From Actinomycetes bacterium (GTDB lineage: Bacteria; Actinomycetota; Actinomycetes; Actinomycetales; Cellulomonadaceae), in assembly GCA_023424135.1 (NCBI GenBank), contig JAFAEH010000147.1, positions 1 to 32,857 on the forward strand: a stretch of DNA of 32,857 nucleotides, written 5' to 3'. Position 1 is the first letter of the stretch. Each line of letters opens with the position of its first letter. The notes under the pieces are model-generated. The model was not told where the DNA came from and ran no database searches. It worked only from the letters and a program-made list of their open reading frames with translations. Of the stretch, positions 18,886-27,796 are shown piece after piece. A program made the translations under genes and the position numbers.

Positions 18886-20456
18886 TCCGCCGCGCACGAC
18901 CGACGTGGGGCCCGGGTACCACCCGGGCCCCGCTCGGTCTCCTGCTGGTCGCGGTCGTCGTGGTCGCGCTCGTCGCCGTGCCGGTCGTCCACCTCGTCGC
19001 CCGCACGGCCTCGGCGGACGTCGACCGTACGCTCGCGGTGCTGCTGCGACCCCGCACGCTCGAGCTCGCCGCGGGGTCCGTGACGACCGCGGGTCTCGTG
19101 GCGCTCGGCTGCCTCGTCCTGGGGACCGCGACGGCGTGGGCGCTGGCCCGCTGGCGGCTGCCCGTCCCCCGGCTGTGGCCCGTCCTGGCCGCCCTGCCGC
19201 TGGCCATGCCGTCCTACGTGCTGGCGTTCGCGTGGCTCGCGGTCGACCCGTCCGTGCACGGCGCCGGTCCGCTCGTCGTCGTGCTCGTCCTGGCCTGCGC
19301 ACCGCTGGTCACCCTGCCCGTGCTCGCCGCGCTGCGGCACGCCGATCCCGGCCCGGCCGAGGCGGCCCGCACCCTGGGGGCCTCGCGCGCACGTGTCGCG
19401 TGGACGGTGGAGCTGCCCGCGGCCCTGCCGGCGGCCCTCGCCGGTGCGCTGCTCGCCGCGCTGTACGCGCTCTCGGACTTCGGGGCGCCCGCCGCGCTGC
19501 GCCACCCGACGCTGACCTGGGGCGTGCGCGCCGCGTTCGAGGGCGGGCTGGACCGGCATCTCGCGGGCGTCCTGTCCCTCGTGCTGGTCGTGTGCGGGGC
19601 GGCGCTCGTCGTCGCCGAGCGTCTGGTACGACGCCGCGCACACCGCCGGGCACGGTGGCAGGAGCGTCCCGTCGACCCGGTGGCGCTGCACCCCGTGGCG
19701 CGCACGGCCGTCGTCACCGGGCTCCTCGTCGTCGTCGCGGCGTCCGTCGTGGCCCCGGTCGCGGTGCTCGCGCACCGGGCGACGCTCGCCCGCACGCGCG
19801 ACGTCGACGTGCCGCGGCTGCTCGAGAGCGCCGGGCACACCCTCCTGCTCGGCACGGTGGCCGCGCTCGTCGTGACCGCGCTCGCGCTGCCCGTCGCCGC
19901 GGTCGCCGCGCGCGAGACCCGCCCCCGCGGGCGCCACCTGGAGTCCGCGTCATACCTCGGCCAGGCCGTGCCGGGGGTCGTCGTCGGCCTGTCGATGGTG
20001 TCGATCTCGCTCACGGTCCTGCCCGGTCTCTACCAGAGCACCACCGTGCTCGTGCTCGCGTACGCCGTGCTGTTCCTGCCGCGCGCCGTCGGGTCCTCGC
20101 GCGCGGCGCTCGCGCGCGTGCCCGTCGGCCCCGAGCAGGCGTCCCGCACCCTCGGCCGCGGACCGTGGCGGACGTGGGCCGCGGTGACCGCACGGCACGC
20201 GGCGCCCGGCGTCGCGGCCGGTGCGCTCCTCGTCGCCCTGACCGTCGCCAAGGAGCTGCCCGCGACGCTCATGCTGCGCCCCACGGGCGTCAGCACGCTC
20301 GCGACCAGCCTGTGGGGCCACACCGCGAACGCCGCGTACGGCGCCGCCGCGCCCTACGCGCTCGCGCTCGTCCTGGTCGCGGTCGTCCCCGCGTGGCTGC
20401 TGACCCTCGCACCCCGCGGCCGCAGCGCCCGCCCACCCCGGGAGACACACCCATGA
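18882..20456 (+). CDS. Fe3+ ABC transporter permease (fused two-domain)
   Basis: 524 residues with about twelve membrane helices in two homologous halves, each carrying a binding-protein-dependent permease signature (EAARTLGASRARVAWTVELPAALPAALAGAL and EQASRTLGRGPWRTWAAVTARHAAPGVAAGAL). This duplicated-permease architecture is that of FbpB/SfuB/HitB. No ATG, GTG or TTG occurs between the preceding stop and the first helix. The likely start is CTG at 18882, which overlaps the previous stop as CTGA and follows GAGGTGGGG. The next in-frame GTG would fall inside helix one. The stop overlaps the ATPase gene as ATGA. Confidence 0.92.
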   Translation: MIRRARPTWGPGTTRAPLGLLLVAVVVVALVAVPVVHLVARTASADVDRTLAVLLRPRTLELAAGSVTTAGLVALGCLVLGTATAWALARWRLPVPRLWPVLAALPLAMPSYVLAFAWLAVDPSVHGAGPLVVVLVLACAPLVTLPVLAALRHADPGPAEAARTLGASRARVAWTVELPAALPAALAGALLAALYALSDFGAPAALRHPTLTWGVRAAFEGGLDRHLAGVLSLVLVVCGAALVVAERLVRRRAHRRARWQERPVDPVALHPVARTAVVTGLLVVVAASVVAPVAVLAHRATLARTRDVDVPRLLESAGHTLLLGTVAALVVTALALPVAAVAARETRPRGRHLESASYLGQAVPGVVVGLSMVSISLTVLPGLYQSTTVLVLAYAVLFLPRAVGSSRAALARVPVGPEQASRTLGRGPWRTWAAVTARHAAPGVAAGALLVALTVAKELPATLMLRPTGVSTLATSLWGHTANAAYGAAAPYALALVLVAVVPAWLLTLAPRGRSARPPRETHP

Positions 20457-21460
20457 GCCTCGTCGTCCACGGCCTGACCGCCGGCTACTGGCGCGGTCCC
20501 GACGTGCTGCGCGGCGTCGACCTCGACGTCGGGCCCGACGAGCTGGTCACCGTGCTCGGCGCCAGCGGCAGCGGCAAGTCCACGCTGCTGCGCGTCGTGG
20601 CCGGCCTGCACGACGTGCGCGCCGGGAGCGTCACGCTGGACGGGCGGGACGTCACCCACGCACGGCCCGAGCGCCGCGGCATCGGCCTGGTGCCGCAGGA
20701 CGGTGCGCTGTTCGGGCACCTGACCGTCGCGCAGAACGTCGCCTACGGGCTGACACGCGTGCGCAGCCGTGGGGCGGCACGCCGGCACCCGCGCGTGCGC
20801 GAGCTGCTCGAGCTCGTCGACCTCGCGGACCTCGGCGAGCGGCTGCCGCACGAGCTGTCCGGCGGGCAGGTGCAGCGCGTGGCCCTCGCCCGGGCGCTGG
20901 CCCCGCGTCCCCGGCTCGTCGCGCTCGACGAACCGTTCGGGGCCCTCGACGCGTCGCTGCGGCACGGGCTGCGCACGCACGTACGCCGGGCGCTGCGCGA
21001 GGCCGGCACCCCGGCGGTGCTCATCACGCACGACCAGGACGAGGCGCTGTCCGTCTCCGACCGGGTCGCGGTGCTGCGCGACGGGCGCGTGGTGCAGTGC
21101 GGCACACCGCAGCAGGTGTACGGGTGCCCCGTGGACGCCGCGACCGCGACGTTCCTCGGCGGGGCCGTGCTGGTGCCCGCGCGCGCACGGGCCGGCGCCG
21201 TCGGCACCGCGTGGGGCACGTTCGCGACCCCCGCGCAGGGCGATGTGCTGGTCGTGCTGCGCCACGAGCAGGTCGAGGTCGCACCCGACGACGACGGACC
21301 GGGCACCGTCACACAGGTCGAGTACTTCGGCCACGACTGCCTGCTGCACGTGCGCGTGGCGGACGGCTCGACGGTCACGAGCCGCCGGACCGCACCGCTC
21401 CCGCCGGGCGCACGCGTCACCGTGTCGGTGCGCGGCCCCGTGCACGTCGTCCCGGCGTAG
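20453..21460 (+). CDS. Fe3+ ABC transporter ATP-binding protein
   Basis: 335 residues from ATG 20453. Walker A GASGSGKS (36-43), Q-loop VPQDGALF, signature LSGGQVQR (135-142), Walker B LVALDEP (155-161) and switch His193 are all intact. A C-terminal TOBE-like region (~245-335) is present, as in FbpC/PotA-type importers. It powers the adjacent permease. The stop codon TAG at 21458-21460 directly abuts the lepA stop on the other strand, so no room exists for a terminator between them. Confidence 0.94.
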   Translation: MSLVVHGLTAGYWRGPDVLRGVDLDVGPDELVTVLGASGSGKSTLLRVVAGLHDVRAGSVTLDGRDVTHARPERRGIGLVPQDGALFGHLTVAQNVAYGLTRVRSRGAARRHPRVRELLELVDLADLGERLPHELSGGQVQRVALARALAPRPRLVALDEPFGALDASLRHGLRTHVRRALREAGTPAVLITHDQDEALSVSDRVAVLRDGRVVQCGTPQQVYGCPVDAATATFLGGAVLVPARARAGAVGTAWGTFATPAQGDVLVVLRHEQVEVAPDDDGPGTVTQVEYFGHDCLLHVRVADGSTVTSRRTAPLPPGARVTVSVRGPVHVVPA

Positions 21461-23338
21461 CTACTTCTTCTTCGCGTCCTTCGCGTCCTTGCCGCCGCCC
21501 CCGTCGGAGGACAGCGCGGCGATGAAGGCCTCCTGCGGCACGTCGACCCGGCCGATGGTCTTCATGCGCTTCTTGCCCTCCTTCTGCTTCTCGAGCAGCT
21601 TGCGCTTGCGGCTGATGTCACCGCCGTAGCACTTGGCCAGGACGTCCTTGCGCATCGCGCGGATCGTCTCGCGCGCGATGATGCGCGACCCGATCGCCGC
21701 CTGGATCGGCACCTCGAACTGCTGGCGCGGGATGAGCTCCTTGAGCTTCGCGGTCATCATGACGCCGTACGCGTACGCCTTGTCCTTGTGCACGATCGCG
21801 CTGAACGCGTCGACCTGCTCGCCCTGCAGCAGGATGTCGACCTTCACGAGGTCGGCGACCTGGTCGCCCGCGGGCTCGTAGTCGAGGCTCGCGTACCCGC
21901 GCGTGCGGGACTTGAGGTGGTCGAAGAAGTCGAACACGATCTCGGCCAGCGGCAGCGTGTACCGCATCTCGACCCGGTCCTCGGACAGGTAGTCCATGCC
22001 CTGCAGGTCGCCACGGCGCGACTGGCACAGCTCCATGATCGTGCCCACGAACTCGCTGGGCGTCAGGATCGTCGCCTTGACGACGGGCTCGCGCACGTCG
22101 CGGATCTTCCCCGCGGGGAACTCGCTGGGGTTGGTGACGACGACCTCCGAGCGGTCCTCGAGCGTGACGTCGTAGACGACGTTCGGCGCGGTCGAGATGA
22201 GGTCGAGGTCGAACTCCCGCTCGAGGCGCTCGCGCACGATCTCCAGGTGCAGCAGCCCGAGGAACCCGACACGGAACCCGAACCCGAGCGCGACCGACGT
22301 CTCCGGCTCGTAGTTCAGCGCGGCGTCGTTGAGCTTGAGCTTGTCGAGCGCGTCGCGCAGCGCCGGGTAGTCCGACCCGTCGATCGGGTACAGGCCGGAG
22401 AACACCATCGGCTTGGGGTCCGAGTAGCCCCCGAGCGCCTGCGACGCGGGCTTGGCGTTGTTGGTCACGGTGTCGCCGACCTTCGACTGGCGCACGTCCT
22501 TCACGCCCGTGATGAGGTAGCCGACCTCCCCCACGCCGAGACCCTGCGTGGGCACCGGCTCGGGCGAGATCACACCGATCTCGAGCAGCTCGTGCGTCGC
22601 CCGGGTCGACATCATCGCGATGCGCTCACGCGGGTCCAGGCGCCCGTCGACGACGCGCACGTACGTCACGACACCCCGGTACGTGTCGTACACGGAGTCG
22701 AAGATCATCGCGCGGGCGGGCGCGCCGGCGTCCCCGACGGGCGGCGGCACCACGCGGACGATCCGGTCGAGCAGCGCCTCGACGCCCGCGCCCGTCTTGC
22801 CGGAGACCTTGAGGACGTCCTGCGGGTCGCCGCCGACGAGCCCGGCGATCTCCTCCGCGTACTTCTCCGGCTGCGCGGCCGGCAGGTCGATCTTGTTGAG
22901 CACGGGGATGATCTGCAGGTCGTTCTCGAGCGCGAGGTACAGGTTCGCGAGCGTCTGCGCCTCGATGCCCTGAGCGGCGTCGACGAGCAGCACGGCACCC
23001 TCGCACGCAGCCAGCGAGCGCGAGACCTCGTAGGTGAAGTCCACGTGCCCGGGGGTGTCGATCATGTTGAGCGCGTACGGCGTGCCGTCGAGCTCCCACG
23101 GCATGCGCACGGCCTGCGACTTGATCGTGATGCCGCGCTCACGCTCGATGTCCATCCGGTCGAGGTACTGCGCACGCATGGCGCGGGCCTCGACCACCCC
23201 CGTGAGCTGCAGCATGCGGTCGGCGAGCGTCGACTTGCCGTGGTCGATGTGCGCGATGATGCAGAAGTTGCGCAGCAGCTCGGGCGCGGTCGCCGACGGG
23301 CGGATCCGCGCGGCGGCGGTGGCGGACGGGATGGGCAA
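21461..23338 (-). CDS. lepA: Elongation factor 4 (LepA)
   Basis: 625 residues if started at TTG 23338. LepA is a ribosome-binding GTPase implicated in back-translocation and in 30S assembly. G1 AHIDHGKS (29-36), RERGITIKSQAV switch, DTPGHVDF, NKIDLP and SGKTG are followed by EF-G-like domains and the LepA-specific C-terminal end QKEGKKRMK...VPQEAFIAAL. A Gly-Lys-Asp-rich tail ends in KDAKDAKKK. An in-frame ATG at 23476 would add 46 residues of Pro/Gly-rich sequence and abut the divergent gene. The TTG has GGAG nine bases upstream and gives a normal length, so I prefer it, with some doubt. Confidence 0.93.
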   Translation of the reverse strand: MPIPSATAAARIRPSATAPELLRNFCIIAHIDHGKSTLADRMLQLTGVVEARAMRAQYLDRMDIERERGITIKSQAVRMPWELDGTPYALNMIDTPGHVDFTYEVSRSLAACEGAVLLVDAAQGIEAQTLANLYLALENDLQIIPVLNKIDLPAAQPEKYAEEIAGLVGGDPQDVLKVSGKTGAGVEALLDRIVRVVPPPVGDAGAPARAMIFDSVYDTYRGVVTYVRVVDGRLDPRERIAMMSTRATHELLEIGVISPEPVPTQGLGVGEVGYLITGVKDVRQSKVGDTVTNNAKPASQALGGYSDPKPMVFSGLYPIDGSDYPALRDALDKLKLNDAALNYEPETSVALGFGFRVGFLGLLHLEIVRERLEREFDLDLISTAPNVVYDVTLEDRSEVVVTNPSEFPAGKIRDVREPVVKATILTPSEFVGTIMELCQSRRGDLQGMDYLSEDRVEMRYTLPLAEIVFDFFDHLKSRTRGYASLDYEPAGDQVADLVKVDILLQGEQVDAFSAIVHKDKAYAYGVMMTAKLKELIPRQQFEVPIQAAIGSRIIARETIRAMRKDVLAKCYGGDISRKRKLLEKQKEGKKRMKTIGRVDVPQEAFIAALSSDGGGGKDAKDAKKK

Positions 23339-23474
23339 CTCGGCGTTCTCCGGCTTCTGGACGGGCTGGTGGACCGCACCACGCGGCGGCGTCGACCCGC
23401 TGTCGGCGGGATCCTGACGTCCGGTGGCGCCCCCGGCCCTGTCGGGTGTCGGTGGCGGGCCCCACCATGGTCCC

Positions 23475-24266
23475 ATGACGCACGACCTCGACGTCCCGCC
23501 GCACGCGACGGGCGCCGTCGTCGCGACCCTGCCGGTGCTGCACGGCCTGCAGGACCGGTTCCTGGCGTCGATCGGCGAGGTCGACGCCGACGCGCGCGTG
23601 CCCTGGTGCGGACGCTGGCGCGTCCGCAGCCTGGTCGTGCACCTGGGCCGCATCCACCACTGGGCCGCAGGGCAGGCGCGACGCCGTCAGGAGACCCCGC
23701 TGGGCCGCGGCCCGTTCGTCCTGGACGAGTTCTACGCGGCGCAGGCCGCCGAGCTGCGCGACACCCTCGCGACGCTCGACCCCGACGCGCCCGCGTGGAC
23801 GCTCGACGCGAGCGGCGTCGTGCGGTTCTGGCACCGCCGCCAGACCCACGAGACGCTCGTGCACCTGTGGGACCTGCGCACCGCCGGCGGCCTCGCCCTG
23901 GACGTCGCGCCCGCGCTGTGGGCGGACACGGTCGACGAGCTCGTCACGGTCATGCACCCGCGTCAGGTCGCGCTGGGCCGGGTCGCGGCGCCCACGGTCC
24001 GCGTGCGGGTCGTCGCGACCGACGTCGCCGGCACCGACCTCACCGACGTCGGTGCCGACGCCGTGGGCGCACCGCAGACGTCGCGCGGGTGGACGCTGCA
24101 CGCCGCCGACGACGCCCCGCCCGCGCCCGTCGTCGAGGTGACCGGGCCGGCTGTGTCGCTCGCGCTGCTCCTGTGGGGCCGCACGACCCTCGACGACCCG
24201 ACCCTGACGACCGTGGGCGACCGCGCCGCCCTCGCGGCGGTCCTCGCCGGGCGCCTGACCCCCTGA
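23475..24266 (+). CDS. Maleylpyruvate isomerase-family, mycothiol-dependent-type protein
   Basis: 263 residues from ATG 23475. The DinB-like four-helix fold of this actinobacterial family is recognisable by metal-site residues His56 (LVVHLGRIHHW) and Glu126/His130 (RRQTHETLVHLWDL). Members use mycothiol for isomerisation or conjugation, but most are uncharacterised and the substrate cannot be read here. The C-terminal part (~165-260) matches the usual SCP2-like add-on, including WTLHAADD. It is divergent from lepA; its ATG overlaps a CATG palindrome shared with a possible lepA ATG. It ends before a 22-bp hairpin. Confidence 0.85.
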   Translation: MTHDLDVPPHATGAVVATLPVLHGLQDRFLASIGEVDADARVPWCGRWRVRSLVVHLGRIHHWAAGQARRRQETPLGRGPFVLDEFYAAQAAELRDTLATLDPDAPAWTLDASGVVRFWHRRQTHETLVHLWDLRTAGGLALDVAPALWADTVDELVTVMHPRQVALGRVAAPTVRVRVVATDVAGTDLTDVGADAVGAPQTSRGWTLHAADDAPPAPVVEVTGPAVSLALLLWGRTTLDDPTLTTVGDRAALAAVLAGRLTP

Positions 24267-24281
24267 CCCCCGCCCCCCTGA

Positions 24282-24334
24282 CCGTGAGGCAGAGGATCTC
24301 CGGGACCGCGTGCCGGAGATCCTCTGCCTCACGG
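24282..24334. terminator. Perfect 22-bp stem hairpin between convergent genes
   Basis: Arms 24282-24303 and 24313-24334 are exact reverse complements with a nine-base loop. The stem is well above typical length and lies midway between the convergent isomerase-like and transglutaminase genes. No T-tract follows. It probably terminates transcription in both directions; a dispersed repeat is the alternative. Confidence 0.8.
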
Positions 24335-24360
24335 GTCGGCTCACACCTCGTGCGTCGGGG

Positions 24361-25200
24361 TCAGGCCTCGCGCGTGATACGGACCTGGACCTGGAGGTCC
24401 TGCGTCGGCGGTCCCGCGTAGATGCCGCGCAGCGGCGGCACGTCGTCGTAGCAGCGACCGCGCGCCAGCACGACGTGGTGCTCGCCCGCGTACACGCGGT
24501 TGGTCGGGTCGAAGCCGCACCACTCGCCCGTCCACCACTCGACCCACGCGTGCGACTCGCCCGTGACCGTCGTGCCGAGCTCACCGGACGAGTCCGGGTG
24601 CAGGTACCCGGAGACGTACCGGGCGGGGATGCCCACGGACCGCAGCGCACCGAGCGCGAGGTGCGCCATGTCCTGGCAGACGCCCGTGCGCTTCTGCCAC
24701 GCCTCGGCGGCCGGTGTGTGCACGGTCGTCACGCCGGGGATGTACTCCATCTCCTCGCGCAGCGCCCGGCACACCGCCTCGGCCGCCGCCCCGGGCTCGA
24801 GCCCCTCGGCGGCACGGCGCGCCAGGTCGACGACGTCATCGGGCACCTCGGTCGTGTCGGTGTCCGCGACGTGCTCCGCGAGCCGGTCCCGCACCTCGGC
24901 ACCGCGCAGCACGTCCCAGCCGACCGACGACGTGGGCACGGGCCGCTCGGCCACCTCGACGAGGTGCTCCGCCGTGAGCACGAGCGACTGGTGCGGTGCG
25001 ATCACCTCGAACGCCGTGACCTGCGTGCCCCAGTAGTCGCGGTAGTCGTGCGACCACGTCTGGGGGTGGATGTCGATGCGCGACTCCAGCACCGACTGGC
25101 CCGCCTGCGACAGCGGCGTCATGCGCGCCTCGTTGTACGACACCGGCACGGGGTCCGCGTACCGGAACGTCGAGGTGTGGACGATCCGCAACCTGCTCAC
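24361..25200 (-). CDS. Transglutaminase-like cysteine protease family protein
   Basis: 279 residues from GTG 25200, overlapping the alpha-E stop (GTGA). An N-terminal bacterial transglutaminase-like domain (RIVHTSTFRYADPVPVSYNEARMTPL) precedes the catalytic core. The triad is Cys175 (RTGVCQDMAHL), His217 (ESHAWVEWW) and Asp231 (GFDPTN). Proteins of this set are thought to hydrolyse or form isopeptide/amide bonds. It is the third gene of the conserved ATP-grasp, alpha-E, transglutaminase triad, whose product is unknown. No signal peptide, so it is probably cytoplasmic. Confidence 0.92.
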   Translation of the reverse strand: MSRLRIVHTSTFRYADPVPVSYNEARMTPLSQAGQSVLESRIDIHPQTWSHDYRDYWGTQVTAFEVIAPHQSLVLTAEHLVEVAERPVPTSSVGWDVLRGAEVRDRLAEHVADTDTTEVPDDVVDLARRAAEGLEPGAAAEAVCRALREEMEYIPGVTTVHTPAAEAWQKRTGVCQDMAHLALGALRSVGIPARYVSGYLHPDSSGELGTTVTGESHAWVEWWTGEWCGFDPTNRVYAGEHHVVLARGRCYDDVPPLRGIYAGPPTQDLQVQVRITREA

Positions 25201-26126
25201 AAGGCCTCCCCGACCCACGTCAGCTCCGCACCGGACGGGAAGTACCGTCCGCGGATCGCGTCGGACGCCGCCGAGCACGCCCGCTGCACCAGCTCCATCT
25301 CGCGCGGCAGCGCGTCGACGATCTCGAGCAGCGGCCGGTACTCCAGGTTCGTGCGCACGTGCCCGATGTACCGGCGCGCGTCCCCGATGGCCGCGCGGTC
25401 GGACACCGGCTCGAGCGCCGTCAACGACGCCTCCGCCTCGTTCAGCGCGTACACGATCGAGCGCGGGAACAGCCGGTCGAGCAGCAGGAACCCGGCCGCG
25501 CGCTCGTCGGACGCCGTGCCCCGGTACGTGCGCAGGAACGCCTCGTGCGCACCGCACGAGCGCAGCAGCGTCGCCCAGCTCGGCCCGGCCGAGCCCGCGA
25601 GCGCACGCGTCGTCAGCAGCCGGGCCGTCATGTCGGCGCGCTCGATGGAGCGGCCGAGGACCATGAAGTGCCAGGTCTCGTCGCGCGACGTCGTGGACTC
25701 CATGATCCCGGTGACGATGGCGGCGCGTTCACGGACCCACGTGAAGTAGTCGTGCGGGCGGGCCGGGCGCATCTGCGACGGGAGCTGGTTCCAGCTCGTG
25801 TTGAGGCACTCCCACAGCTCGGTCGAGACGATCTCGCGTGCCCGGCGCGCGTTCTCGCGCGCGGCGACCAGCGCGCCGGCGATCGACGACGGCGAGAACC
25901 GGTCGTAGCCGAGGACGTCGAGCACGTGCTCGCGGCCGACCTCGACGTCCGCGGGTGGGGCGGGTCTGTCCATGACGGACAGCAGCGACCGGCAGGCCAG
26001 GTCCTCCTCGGCCCACGGGTCCTCGAGCAGGATCTGCACGTGCACGTCGAGCAGGCGCGCGGTGTCGTCCGCACGCTCGACGTACCTGCCGATCCAGAAC
26101 AACGACTCCGCGATGCGGCTCAGCAC
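25197..26126 (-). CDS. Alpha-E domain protein (DUF403)
   Basis: 309 residues from GTG 26126. The all-helical alpha-E family is marked by LSRIAESLFWIGRYVERADDTARLLDVH at the start and by the internal echo FMVLGRSIERADMTARLL, plus SIVYALNEAEASL and a RYIGHVRTNLEY block. The family has no established activity; its partners suggest a role in handling an ATP-grasp-made amide product. It overlaps the ATP-grasp gene by seven bases and the transglutaminase by four, so the three are certainly co-translated. Confidence 0.92.
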   Translation of the reverse strand: MLSRIAESLFWIGRYVERADDTARLLDVHVQILLEDPWAEEDLACRSLLSVMDRPAPPADVEVGREHVLDVLGYDRFSPSSIAGALVAARENARRAREIVSTELWECLNTSWNQLPSQMRPARPHDYFTWVRERAAIVTGIMESTTSRDETWHFMVLGRSIERADMTARLLTTRALAGSAGPSWATLLRSCGAHEAFLRTYRGTASDERAAGFLLLDRLFPRSIVYALNEAEASLTALEPVSDRAAIGDARRYIGHVRTNLEYRPLLEIVDALPREMELVQRACSAASDAIRGRYFPSGAELTWVGEAL

Positions 26127-27700
26127 GTCGCACCCCCCGTCACCTGCTGCTGCTGTTGCTGCATGACCTGCACGCGCGCGTCCGACGGGTTCGACTCGAT
26201 CGGCACGGCCGAGTCCTTCGGCACCGGCTGGGGCAGCGTCTGACCCTGCTGCTGCGCGCGGCGCGGCACACGCCCGCCGAGCACCCACGTGTCCTTCGAG
26301 CCGCCGCCCTGCGACGAGTTCACGACGAGCTGGCCCTCGGGCAGCGCGACGCGGGTCAGCCCGCCGGGCAGCACGTACACCGAGTCGCCGTCGTTCACGG
26401 CGAAGGGCCGCAGGTCGACGTGCCGGGGCCGCAGCCCGTCCTCGACGAGCGTCGGGACGGTGGAGAGCTGGACGACGGGCTGGGCGATCCAGCCGCGCGG
26501 GTCCTCGCGCAGGCGCGCGCGCAGCTCGTCGAGCTCGGCGCGCGTGGCCTTGGGCCCGACCACAAGACCCTTGCCCCCGGACCCGTCGACGGGCTTGACG
26601 ACGAGCTCGTGCAACCGGTCCAGCACCTCCTCCAGCGCGCCCGGGTCCTCCAGCCGCCACGTGTCCACGTTCGGCAGGATCGGGTCCTCGCCCAGGTAGT
26701 ACCGGATGAGGTCGGGCACGTAGGTGTACAGGAGCTTGTCGTCGGCGACGCCGTTGCCGACGGCGTTCGCGATCGTCACGTTGCCCAGCCGGGCGCACGT
26801 CATCAGGCCCGGGCAGCCGAGCAGCGAGTCGGAGCGGAACGTCACGGGGTCGATGAACTCGTCGTCGACGCGCCGGTAGATCACGTCGACCCGCTTGCGG
26901 CCCTGCGTCGTGCGCATCCACACGCGCCCACCGGCCACGTACAGGTCACGTCCCTCGACGAGCTCGACGCCCATCGTGCGGGCCAGCAGCGTGTGCTCGA
27001 AGTAGGCGGAGTTGAAGACGCCCGGTGTCAGCACGACCACCGTCGGGTCGTCGACGCCGTGCGGGGCCGCGGCGATGAGGGCCGCGAGCAGGCGCCGCGA
27101 GTAGTCGACGACGGGTCGGATACGCAGCGTCGCGAACAGCTCGGGGAACGTCTGCGCCATGGCGCGCCGGTTCGACAGCACGTAGCTGACGCCGGACGGC
27201 ACGCGCACGTTGTCCTCGAGGACGCGCCACCCACCCAGGGAGTCACGCACCAGGTCGATGCCCGAGACGTGCACCCGCACGCCGTTGGGCGGCTCGACGC
27301 CGCGTGCGGCGCGGTGGAAGTGCGTCGAGGACACGACGACCGAGCGGGGCACGACGCCGTCCGCGATCGCCTTCTGCGGGCCGTAGACGTCCGCGAGGAA
27401 CGCCTCGAGCGCCCGCACGCGCTGCGACACCCCGGGGGCGACGTGCTCCCACTCGTCGCCGCCCATGACGCGCGGCACGACGTCGAGCGGGAAGGGGCGT
27501 TCCTCACCCGCGAAGTCGAACGTGACGCCCTGCTTGAGGTAGGACCGGGCGAGCGTGTCGGCGCGCGCCCGCAGCTCACCGGCCGAGAGCTCGGCGAGCG
27601 CGCTGTGCACGTGCTTGTACGCGACGCGGACCTCGCCGTCGGGTCCGATCATCTCGTCCCAGGCCGTCCCCGCGGGGTAGTCGTCGAAGAGGTCCGCCAT
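26120..27700 (-). CDS. Circularly permuted ATP-grasp type 2 protein
   Basis: 526 residues from ATG 27700. The family (DUF404/DUF407) is recognised from WRVLEDNVRVPSGVSYVLSNRRAM, VVVLTPGVFNSAYFEH, VDVIYRRVDDEFIDP, LTIANAVGNGVADDKLLYTYVPDLIRYYL-type sequence and VVKPVDGSGGKGLVVGP. These enzymes are expected to use ATP to join a carboxylate to an amine. An unusual C-terminal extension (~470-526) is rich in Gln, with QQQGQTLPQPVP and a six-Gln run MQQQQQQ. A TAGATT box lies six bases before the ATG, so the mRNA is probably leaderless. It is the first gene of the triad. Confidence 0.93.
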   Translation of the reverse strand: MADLFDDYPAGTAWDEMIGPDGEVRVAYKHVHSALAELSAGELRARADTLARSYLKQGVTFDFAGEERPFPLDVVPRVMGGDEWEHVAPGVSQRVRALEAFLADVYGPQKAIADGVVPRSVVVSSTHFHRAARGVEPPNGVRVHVSGIDLVRDSLGGWRVLEDNVRVPSGVSYVLSNRRAMAQTFPELFATLRIRPVVDYSRRLLAALIAAAPHGVDDPTVVVLTPGVFNSAYFEHTLLARTMGVELVEGRDLYVAGGRVWMRTTQGRKRVDVIYRRVDDEFIDPVTFRSDSLLGCPGLMTCARLGNVTIANAVGNGVADDKLLYTYVPDLIRYYLGEDPILPNVDTWRLEDPGALEEVLDRLHELVVKPVDGSGGKGLVVGPKATRAELDELRARLREDPRGWIAQPVVQLSTVPTLVEDGLRPRHVDLRPFAVNDGDSVYVLPGGLTRVALPEGQLVVNSSQGGGSKDTWVLGGRVPRRAQQQGQTLPQPVPKDSAVPIESNPSDARVQVMQQQQQQVTGGATC

Positions 27701-27706
27701 GGCGCG

Positions 27707-27712
27707 AATCTA
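27707..27712 (-). promoter_or_regulatory. -10 box of the leaderless ATP-grasp operon
   Basis: TAGATT on the minus strand ends six bases before the ATG at 27700. No ribosome-binding site lies between them. Confidence 0.65.
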
Positions 27713-27782
27713 GTCCGGCCGTGTCAACGACGCGTTACGTACGCGGGCCGGGCGCCGTAGGGCGTACGCGGGCCGCGCGCCG

Positions 27783-27788
27783 TAGGCT
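27783..27788 (+). promoter_or_regulatory. -10 box of the leaderless PemK-like gene
   Basis: TAGGCT ends eight bases before the GTG at 27797, with no ribosome-binding site, so a leaderless mRNA is likely. It faces the divergent TAGATT box 70 bases away. Confidence 0.6.
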
Positions 27789-27796
27789 CGTCCGCC

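Noticed and set aside
23339..23476. 46-residue N-terminal extension of LepA from ATG 23476
   Set aside because: Pro/Gly-rich, not part of the family, and it would leave no space for the two divergent promoters; TTG 23338 gives a normal-length protein.
24361..25557. 398-codon version of the transglutaminase
   Set aside because: The additional 119 codons overlap the alpha-E gene in another frame; the GTGA junction at 25200 gives the normal start and length.
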